From the NCBI GenBank assembly GCA_002496635.1, contig DAKQ01000173.1, forward strand, positions 7,064-27,277: a DNA stretch of 20,214 bases. Reading direction: 5' to 3'. This stretch comes from Euryarchaeota archaeon UBA82. GTDB lineage: Archaea; Thermoplasmatota; Poseidoniia; Poseidoniales; Poseidoniaceae. Position numbers and translations under genes: made by a program. This document shows, in pieces, positions 13,430 to 20,214 of the stretch (the stretch's first letter is position 1; the number at the start of each line of letters is the position of its first letter). The notes below the pieces were generated by a model, which ran no database searches, was not told where the DNA came from, and saw only the letters and a program-made list of their open reading frames with translations.

Positions 13430-16033
13430 TTACTGCAGTCGAGACCAAGAACCATCTGAGGCAACATTCCATTGTTGTAATTCAGTGCTCGCATCTACAT
13501 ACCAACCTGTTTCACCTTGATTGGTTCCTGGTGCAGCTTGCATAACCCCAATCTGAGTTGCCTTTACTGCAAGTTCTTGTCGTAGAGCATCTTCAATTGT
13601 TGGGGCTGATTCGGTGGAGGTGGTTTGTGGAGGAGTTTTTGGCTCTTCTTCTACAGGAGCAGACAATTCAGGAGAGGCTTCATCGCCCTCTTCATCATCC
13701 TCATATTCATCCTCATATTCGTATTCATCATCATATTCGTCCCACTCTTCTTCCTTAGAACTGCCTCGACGAATGAGAACGATAAGAACTGCGAAAATCA
13801 TTAACAAGAAGACAAGACCAATTGACATAGCAGTATTTGTCGACCCAAGTGCACCACCTAATAGAACAGATTCAACGTCATAGAACTGTTGTGAGATAAG
13901 ACCACTCCATGCAACGGTGCATGAACGATCAGTACCTGCTTCTTCCAATTCGATTTCCCATGTATCTGACTTGACGTGACTGGCTTTTCCAGATGAACAA
14001 GTGATGCTGGTTTGCTCTGGAACAACTTCGACTCTGTTTCCTTGGCTGTCCTCAGCCCAAACCATGAGCAAGGTGACTTCACCTTGACTGAGTGATTCGT
14101 TACTAACCGATGTGAGAACACGGACGGGATTTCCTGGAAGAATTGTCAAAGGAAGAATGATTGAAGCATTACCTTGCTGTAGTTCAACCTCATATGTTCC
14201 AGAAGTCACTCCATCTAGTTGCCAATATCCACGTCCAGTGGCAGAGGGTTCAATCGAAATAAATCCTGATTCTACCAACTGCACTTCTTCAGCAGGGGCA
14301 ACGTTTCCATGAACATCAACAATCTCTACATAGAGATCACTTGGAACACCCGCTGTAATCATCAATGAATCACCTGCATCTGTAGCCAAAGTATTCTCAG
14401 AACCCGTTATGACATTGATTCGAACTGCAGCAAACACACCGTCGGCATTCGCACGAATCTCATGCTCTCCTACTTCTGTAGGATACCACTTACCATCTGA
14501 CATGAGTAAATCAAGTGTCGTGTCAACTCCGTCAATGGTCCAATTAACTGCAACAAATGCAATGGTATTCCCATAAGTATCTGTAAAAGTAGGATCGAAT
14601 TGCAAATATGAATCTGCCTTTACCTCTGTTCCCGATTCTGGTAAAATAATGAAAGCCAATCGACCTGGTTCAACGAATTCCTGATATTCACTTTGATGGA
14701 GGATACCTGTTGCATTATCAAAATAGGTTGCTGAGAAATGAATCGCTTCAGTCAGTTTTGGAGTAAATGTAGCATAGGAAGAAAATATTTCTGTTGTCGA
14801 TTGATCATTACTTTTCTTGCTGATATTCCCATCGACTTGCCATATATTTCCAAATGCATCCGTCGCTTCATGGACCAGAGCCACCTGTAAACCTGCACTC
14901 AACCGAGGTAAACTCGCTACAAGTTGCGTGGATACAGCAGAACCATGAATCACGGATACGGCCTTGGATGCCACGATATCAGAATCAACAACTTCCATTG
15001 TGAAGGAACCCACCTTCCCTGGTGTCCAATGAACTTCATTTCCTACTTGGGCAACTGCTCCATTTCCAACACTCCAGTTTCCAATTGGAACTGGTACTGG
15101 AGAGGTGTATCCAGATGAATCGGTACGTACTGCATCTAAGCGATAGACTTCTCCAGATTGGTAGGTTGTTTGTTCTGGTACAATTTGAATCGATACGATT
15201 GCTGCATCTGCTGGTATTACACGGATTGTTCCATTACCAAACACAGACCCTGCTCGAACACTGATATTCCAGAACCCGGGTGCTGATGCAAAGAAATAGC
15301 CTTCCGAAGTAATGCTTCCATTTTCTGCGGTCCATGCTTTCATTCCTGCTAATGTATCATTCATTTCTTGTCCGAAAGAATCGACAAGTACCGGATTAAG
15401 TTTGACTCCAAATCCGCTTCGTATCACAAGATTTTCCTCGAAGAGAAATTCGAAGGGGTCGCCTGCTATTGCTTCCATCGTCACTTGTTGTTCCATTTGA
15501 TCGAATCGAGCAATGACTTCGTAGAGACCAAGTGTTGGAGCAGTCCACAATGGCTGCCCTTGCCCAACATATTCTCCATCAACACTCCACACTACACCTT
15601 GTCCACTTCGAGGATTTCCATGAGAATCGAGAAGATTCGCTTGAAGTTGGAATGGCTGCTTAGCTTTTGGAGAAGTCGTTGTATTGATTTCAATTGATTG
15701 ACCCCAACCGGCTTCAACTGTCAAAACAACAGTATCATTGAATCCTGCATGCTCTGCACGTATTGTAACTTGACCTGCAGACCATGGGAAGAAAAGACCA
15801 CCCTCTTCAACCGTACCATTTGTTGAAGACCATGTTATCTCTCCCTCGACCACATTGTTCAATGCATCATAGATTGTTGCATCTAACTGGAGAACTCCAT
15901 CCGAAGAAATCGACGTTGAAGGAGTCGTGATTACAATCTGTGCGGCAGGACCTGCTGCGGCAACTGGAAGGCTTGTTAATGGAACGAACATCAACAGAAT
16001 GCATAGCAAAAATGCAGACTGTTTTGGATTCAT
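13430..16033 (-). CDS. Surface protein with Ig-like repeats, C-terminal anchor and acidic tail
   Basis: This 867-residue exported protein has no recognised enzyme domain. A signal peptide (residues 1 to about 28, ending VAAAG) is followed by about eight Ig-like (Big-type) repeats of roughly 80-100 residues. Each has a D-x-x-GN turn and a late aromatic-Pro/Gly 'G.Y.I' strand. A membrane helix (about 733-754, SIGLVFLLMIFAVLIVLIRR) leads to a cytoplasmic tail of about 110 residues: first an Asp/Glu/Tyr-rich tract, then a Pro/Thr linker, then a Trp-containing end (GWYVDASTELQQW, DGSWSRLQ). A start at 16033 is preferred: it precedes a good signal peptide and has GGTGA four bases upstream, overlapping the stop of the upstream surface gene. 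The start at 16054 would add seven residues. The likely role is cell-surface structure or adhesion. Confidence 0.8.
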   Translation of the reverse strand: MNPKQSAFLLCILLMFVPLTSLPVAAAGPAAQIVITTPSTSISSDGVLQLDATIYDALNNVVEGEITWSSTNGTVEEGGLFFPWSAGQVTIRAEHAGFNDTVVLTVEAGWGQSIEINTTTSPKAKQPFQLQANLLDSHGNPRSGQGVVWSVDGEYVGQGQPLWTAPTLGLYEVIARFDQMEQQVTMEAIAGDPFEFLFEENLVIRSGFGVKLNPVLVDSFGQEMNDTLAGMKAWTAENGSITSEGYFFASAPGFWNISVRAGSVFGNGTIRVIPADAAIVSIQIVPEQTTYQSGEVYRLDAVRTDSSGYTSPVPVPIGNWSVGNGAVAQVGNEVHWTPGKVGSFTMEVVDSDIVASKAVSVIHGSAVSTQLVASLPRLSAGLQVALVHEATDAFGNIWQVDGNISKKSNDQSTTEIFSSYATFTPKLTEAIHFSATYFDNATGILHQSEYQEFVEPGRLAFIILPESGTEVKADSYLQFDPTFTDTYGNTIAFVAVNWTIDGVDTTLDLLMSDGKWYPTEVGEHEIRANADGVFAAVRINVITGSENTLATDAGDSLMITAGVPSDLYVEIVDVHGNVAPAEEVQLVESGFISIEPSATGRGYWQLDGVTSGTYEVELQQGNASIILPLTILPGNPVRVLTSVSNESLSQGEVTLLMVWAEDSQGNRVEVVPEQTSITCSSGKASHVKSDTWEIELEEAGTDRSCTVAWSGLISQQFYDVESVLLGGALGSTNTAMSIGLVFLLMIFAVLIVLIRRGSSKEEEWDEYDDEYEYEDEYEDDEEGDEASPELSAPVEEEPKTPPQTTSTESAPTIEDALRQELAVKATQIGVMQAAPGTNQGETGWYVDASTELQQWNVASDGSWSRLQ
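13691..13752 (-). repeat. Low-complexity tract coding the Asp/Glu/Tyr tail
   Basis: Repeated ATA-TTC-(A/G)TC-type units encode alternating Glu/Asp and Tyr after the membrane helix of the first surface protein. The short imperfect tandem units would allow length change by slippage. Confidence 0.65.
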
Positions 16034-16037
16034 CGAA

Positions 16038-16042
16038 TCACC
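16038..16042 (-). promoter_or_regulatory. Ribosome binding site of the first surface protein
   Basis: The minus strand reads GGTGA four bases before the ATG at 16033 and shares its first base with the last base of the TAG stop of the larger surface gene. It implies translational linkage of the two surface genes and fixes the shorter start. Confidence 0.55.
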
Positions 16043-19000
16043 TAATCTTCCCAAATGATCCAGTCGGTTTGACCAGGCTCTCTGTAATACCAGGTCTCAT
16101 CTTCATTTTGAGCCCATTCGGTTCCATCGTCTTCTACTCGATGTTCAACCATCCAACTTGTATCTTCTTTCTCTTCTTCTTGCGGAGGTGGACCTGATGG
16201 ACCTGGGCCGCTTGGACCAGTTCCTGGGGCAGGGCCGCTGGGGCCACGAGCTGGGGCTGAATCTTCTTCGTCCTCGTCGTAGTCATCATCCCAGTCATCA
16301 TCATCTCTTCCTGAGCGCAGAGCGATAACTAACAGCACAAGTAAAACAACAGCGATAAGACCAACAAGAATGGCTCCTATGTAGTACAGGATTCCACCTG
16401 CAGCAAAGAATCCACCAAAGGTTCCTGTAACCTCAATTTCAAGATTTTCACTGACTTGACCTGCTGTAACTGTGATAGTTTGAGAACCGCTATCGAGAGT
16501 TGTGACTCGCCATTGCCCTGGTCCGAGTTCCTTTACAGTTCCTCGGCCGGTTGAATCAACACGTGCACTGCTTGGCACAGGAATTGGATTGTAGAACATG
16601 TCCTTAGCTTCAACAGTGACATCAATCGATGCTTGTTGATCCACTGTGTTTTTCGACAAAGCAACTTCAAGATAAGCAACAACCATCTGTGGCTGTATTG
16701 AAAGATCAAACGTATTGGTTGCACCTGGAGTGGAGTAAACCATCACATGTTCACCTGCAACAGATGCCTGATAGGTGTAGGCTCCGAGATCAGCACGAGG
16801 AACAATACGAGAAGAAGTCGTACCATCTTCTGTCCATTCAACATCTTGTGGGAAGGTATTTCCATCGCTATCCGTACCTGTTATGGCAATGTCAATCGAT
16901 TCACCTGCATCCTCACTCAATGTATCGAGGGCGTGATCAAGCGAAACCGCAACACCGTGGTATACTGAGATGTCAACTTGCTTTGAATAATTGAAACCAT
17001 CTGCATTGACAACGAAGGCTGTAATTCTGTAAGAACCTACAGTTGTTGCTTCCCAATGATATGCATCGGCTTCAAAAGACGAAGTCATGTCAACAACAGA
17101 ACCTGAATTCAAATCTTCGAACAACCAAGTCAGCCTTGAAGCATCCAAAGCATTCAGATCACCGTCACTAAGACTTACAGAGAAATCCACATGCTCATCT
17201 GCACTTATGTTGTAAGCAGTGGATGAATCTCCGGTAGAAGCGATTGAATTCATCGTAAAGATTTGCAAGATACCCTCAGATACTGTTGCTGAAACAGATT
17301 CGCTAAACACAACATCTCCAGAAGTGTATTCTGCGTAGATCATGTAAGGGATATCTGAGGCCAACTGAGGCATGAATTCTGTTTCATCTGAAAGGGTGTA
17401 CAAGAGGACGGATTGGTCGCTCCAACTCGGATGAGAAACGGTCCAATTTACATCAATAGTCCATCGATTTCCTTTCGCATCCGTTGCCTTTGCTTTTATT
17501 TGCAGTGTTTCATCTGCTGTTAAAGTGTAAGATTGATCGTTTGCATCAGCCGAGTCAACAACCAGTGCCATTCCAGTCATTACACCCTTCGTGACATTCA
17601 CCGTAATCGATGCTGAAATCGTTTCATACTGTGCTGTAATCACTCTTCCACCAAGACCTGTTGGAATCCATTGGACTGGATGATCGAATGTGATATTCAC
17701 CGCACCATCACTTACAAATGTCCAATTTTCCAAAGGCAAAGAGACTGGTAGTCTATTTCCTTGGATATCAATTCTTGTAGTATTCATGAAGATGACTTCA
17801 TCGGCAGTTAAGTCCCATGCTGAAGGAACAATTTCAAGGGAATCCATGGCTCCATGGCCTGTTGAAATCGTGATTGAATCCGACAATCCAATTCCAGATG
17901 TTAACGAGAGTTGCCAGGTTCCAACATTATCAGCGAAGTACATATTCGTAGCCTCGCTGTAGAGTCCATCGGTGACTGAGTAGGTCAAAGCACCTGCTTC
18001 AGACAATGGAATGATGTTTCCGAATTGGTCATACAGAGTTGTAGTGATTTCACATTCTGTTCCTGCAGGAGTTACTCCTTCACATCCGGTAAGAACAATG
18101 TCTGTCGGTGCACCGAGCTCAACTTGAACATTCACAATAACTGTGATTGTCGTCCAAGTCACAGATACTGTTTGACCTCCAGCCGAATATGGTTGGAATA
18201 CATCGCCGAACGTACCGCCCATTGTACCATTACTTGGGGAGAACGTGATGCTTTCTCCAGGGACAACATTTCCAAATTGATCAACAACATCTGCAGTTAA
18301 TTGCAGCGTATCATCCGAAGTAATCGTTGCAGTAAGAGGTGTGACAACCAAGTTTACTGGAGCTCCTGGCGTAACGGTCACGGTTTCATCTGCACAGATG
18401 ACTCCGAAACAAGCGGTGATTGTGTGAACACCAGTTGATGAAGGAGTATATACGCCGGTTGATGCATCAATTTGACCACTCGAAGCAGACCAGACGATTG
18501 GCACTGTTGCAACAAGTGAGTTGTAGTCGAATGTCGAAGCGCTGAATGTCACCGGTGTATCTGCATTCGTAGTTGTAGCAGTTGGAGAAATGGTTACTGA
18601 ATCAATATCGGTGTAGTTCATTTGCATGAGTGGTCTTAAACCGCTCGTTGAATCACTATTGTCTGCGAATTCAACCGTCATCCATCCTTGATTCACGGTG
18701 GCTATAATCACCCATCCATGAGATCCATCGATGAAGAGAGAACGGTGTCCTAGACTCATCTGAATCCATTGATTTGTCGCTTGAGTATTACTCAAAACGA
18801 TTGTATCGAGCGGAGTTGAATCATAATCGACACCAGGCTGTAGACCAGGAGCACCCCAGTTTGCAGCACCAGTACCGTTCCAAGTCACAGAGGTTTCACC
18901 CCATCCAGTTGTAAGCACCTTGTGAACGGAGAGCGTCATACCAGTTGCCCCAGAACCAAAGTCTAGATCGGTTAGATACAAACTCAAATCAACAGAATGA

Positions 19001-20214
19001 ACGTTCATGTTTGGATTAAATGGTATTTGGCCGAAATCGGTAGAAACGAGCATACGATACTCATCTTGTCCAGAATCAATACCGATGAGTGAAGCATCAC
19101 CATCTATGTTCTCATCTGCACTGCCACTGTATACTGAAGTATCTTCAACATTGGTGTGAGCCATCTCTTGAATTTCATTTCCAGTTTGGAACTCATACGT
19201 CCATGTGTGGTCGAAATTATCCTGCGTGGTTGGATCTCCTATACCTACAATCCATCGTGAAGAAGACGGGCCTGGAATAGAACCGTTAACTGCTTGAACC
19301 CACCACTCAAAGGTTGAACCTTGAGTCAAAGAAGTATCAAACACAAAGGATGTTCCTGTAATCTGGCTCGAGATACCAGATTTGAAGGTATATTGCCCGG
19401 ATGAATTTCGAATCGTAACGATGTACCCGGTAGCACCAGTAACCGAATTCCATGACAAAGTAGGCTTATCCAAGGATTCTAGGAGAGTTGCTGTTGTATT
19501 GTACAAGACAGTTCCATCTGCAGGTGAAAGGAGGACGGGTTGTTGTGGAGGAACAACACCTGCGACATTGTCAACATAATCGACTCGAAGAACTGGACGC
19601 AAGGTCGTCGAACTTGATTCGCCAGAATGGAATGTGTGCAAGCTGCTTGCTGTTCCAGCCGCTGAAAGTTTAATCGTCATCGAGAGGTTTCCATTGGCAA
19701 TATTTGATTGTGCGAGCGAAGTGATATCCCACTCCAACCACCCATTCGGCGGAGTTACCGGAAGTGTAGAGCGAGTAATTTCGGAAGCACTGCATGTTGG
19801 TGATTGGAGTGCTGTAACAGACCCTTCATTGAAGGTTGAACAAGCATGAGCACTCACGGTTAATGGAGTAACGCCAGAAACTTGAGTACGATACATACGC
19901 AACATCACAGACGTTGGAGTAATGGCGCTTGGCCAAGGCATCTGAGACAAATCATATTCAATGAAAATCTCATGATCTCCAGAAGACCCAGCACCAAGCA
20001 ACAGTGAGGCGCTCGAACCATAATTTGTGTTAAACGATGAGGAGGAAGTATACGTATCAGGCGCGGCAGGAAGTAAGCCTGTACTCGCAAAAATAGACCC
20101 ACTTGACAGGTTTACAGTATGATTTCCTGCCCCATCATCGTAGCCTTGGTCTGCTGGAATTCGGAACTTGTTGACTTGCGACCATTCACCGATTCGAGAG
20201 TAATCGTCAACCAC
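16042..20214 (-). CDS. Large multidomain surface protein with DNRLRE and Ig-like repeats, N-terminus beyond window
   Basis: The frame is open to the window edge (first codon GTG read as Val), so only the C-terminal 1390 residues are seen. In order: a DNRLRE-type beta-sandwich (about 50-215), a fibronectin-III-like module (222-325), a second DNRLRE-type domain (355-536, with GWGETSVTWNGTGAANWGAP), then about seven Ig-like Big-type repeats (537 to about 1265). A membrane helix (about 1273-1299) is followed by a 91-residue tail with an Asp-rich patch, a GPSGP-repeat Pro/Gly stretch, and a Trp-rich end (DGTEWAQNEDETWYYREPGQ, then TDWIIWED). DNRLRE domains are known from surface and secreted proteins, often polysaccharide-linked. 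It heads the tandem surface pair. The likely role is binding of polymers or other cells, or being part of the cell coat; no enzyme domain is visible in this part. Confidence 0.82.
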   Translation of the reverse strand: MVDDYSRIGEWSQVNKFRIPADQGYDDGAGNHTVNLSSGSIFASTGLLPAAPDTYTSSSSFNTNYGSSASLLLGAGSSGDHEIFIEYDLSQMPWPSAITPTSVMLRMYRTQVSGVTPLTVSAHACSTFNEGSVTALQSPTCSASEITRSTLPVTPPNGWLEWDITSLAQSNIANGNLSMTIKLSAAGTASSLHTFHSGESSSTTLRPVLRVDYVDNVAGVVPPQQPVLLSPADGTVLYNTTATLLESLDKPTLSWNSVTGATGYIVTIRNSSGQYTFKSGISSQITGTSFVFDTSLTQGSTFEWWVQAVNGSIPGPSSSRWIVGIGDPTTQDNFDHTWTYEFQTGNEIQEMAHTNVEDTSVYSGSADENIDGDASLIGIDSGQDEYRMLVSTDFGQIPFNPNMNVHSVDLSLYLTDLDFGSGATGMTLSVHKVLTTGWGETSVTWNGTGAANWGAPGLQPGVDYDSTPLDTIVLSNTQATNQWIQMSLGHRSLFIDGSHGWVIIATVNQGWMTVEFADNSDSTSGLRPLMQMNYTDIDSVTISPTATTTNADTPVTFSASTFDYNSLVATVPIVWSASSGQIDASTGVYTPSSTGVHTITACFGVICADETVTVTPGAPVNLVVTPLTATITSDDTLQLTADVVDQFGNVVPGESITFSPSNGTMGGTFGDVFQPYSAGGQTVSVTWTTITVIVNVQVELGAPTDIVLTGCEGVTPAGTECEITTTLYDQFGNIIPLSEAGALTYSVTDGLYSEATNMYFADNVGTWQLSLTSGIGLSDSITISTGHGAMDSLEIVPSAWDLTADEVIFMNTTRIDIQGNRLPVSLPLENWTFVSDGAVNITFDHPVQWIPTGLGGRVITAQYETISASITVNVTKGVMTGMALVVDSADANDQSYTLTADETLQIKAKATDAKGNRWTIDVNWTVSHPSWSDQSVLLYTLSDETEFMPQLASDIPYMIYAEYTSGDVVFSESVSATVSEGILQIFTMNSIASTGDSSTAYNISADEHVDFSVSLSDGDLNALDASRLTWLFEDLNSGSVVDMTSSFEADAYHWEATTVGSYRITAFVVNADGFNYSKQVDISVYHGVAVSLDHALDTLSEDAGESIDIAITGTDSDGNTFPQDVEWTEDGTTSSRIVPRADLGAYTYQASVAGEHVMVYSTPGATNTFDLSIQPQMVVAYLEVALSKNTVDQQASIDVTVEAKDMFYNPIPVPSSARVDSTGRGTVKELGPGQWRVTTLDSGSQTITVTAGQVSENLEIEVTGTFGGFFAAGGILYYIGAILVGLIAVVLLVLLVIALRSGRDDDDWDDDYDEDEEDSAPARGPSGPAPGTGPSGPGPSGPPPQEEEKEDTSWMVEHRVEDDGTEWAQNEDETWYYREPGQTDWIIWED

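Noticed and set aside
13558..13883. Plus-strand frames rich in His, Ser and Tyr
   Set aside because: They are mirror images of the acidic low-complexity tail coding of the surface protein.
16180..16260. GC-rich patch as a sign of transfer
   Set aside because: It is explained by the Pro/Gly GPSGP repeat coding of the tail; flanking codon use is the same as elsewhere.
20212..20214. GTG at the window edge as the start of the large surface protein
   Set aside because: It is followed by polar sequence with no signal peptide; the frame is simply open at the edge.
1..20214. CRISPR arrays, tRNA/rRNA genes, insertion sequences, phage or defence genes
   Set aside because: No regularly spaced repeats, cloverleaf-like segments, transposase or integrase motifs were found by reading.

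Overview
The window reads as archaeal, most likely a planktonic marine euryarchaeon of the Marine Group II / Poseidoniales type. The basis is gene style rather than a marker gene: giant Ig-repeat surface proteins with a C-terminal membrane anchor and an acidic, tryptophan-dotted cytoplasmic tail, A/T-rich TATA-like boxes close to start codons, GGTGA-type ribosome binding sites, tight ATGA gene overlaps, and a membrane-anchored DNase I-like nuclease. No rRNA, tRNA, CRISPR array, transposase or integrase was seen.

Region A (1-8.7 kb) is a catabolic island, mostly on the minus strand. One unit runs amnB -> amnA::amnD -> APC permease. It encodes the two subunits of a 2-aminophenol 1,6-dioxygenase-like extradiol enzyme, with a RidA/2-aminomuconate deaminase domain fused to the alpha subunit, followed by an amino acid/amine permease. 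A second unit runs (TPR protein) -> LLM flavin monooxygenase -> asparaginase-II-like hydrolase -> 2-aminomuconate-semialdehyde dehydrogenase-like ALDH -> panB. Between the two units lies one plus-strand gene for a small unknown membrane protein. Together the genes cover three consecutive steps: ring cleavage of an ortho-aminophenol, oxidation of the semialdehyde, and release of ammonia from 2-aminomuconate. The monooxygenase and the amidohydrolase are unassigned and may prepare the substrate. The later steps of a full meta pathway (decarboxylase, hydratase, aldolase) are not in the window.

Region B (9.6-13.4 kb) deals with nucleic acid and sugar. On the plus strand a membrane-anchored DNase I-family nuclease is followed by a short galactokinase. 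Convergent to them and overlapping by 33 bp is a GH1 beta-glycosidase fused directly to a sugar nucleotidyltransferase.

Region C (13.4 kb to the end) holds two tandem surface proteins on the minus strand. The longer one is cut by the window edge. It carries two DNRLRE-type beta-sandwich domains and a fibronectin-III-like module followed by Ig-like repeats. Both end in a membrane anchor and a charged tail with Trp-rich ends.

Two systems are most worth a second look: the aminophenol/aminomuconate cluster, with its dioxygenase-deaminase fusion and its odd zinc-ligand substitution in the asparaginase-like partner, and the glycosidase-nucleotidyltransferase fusion beside a minimal galactokinase.
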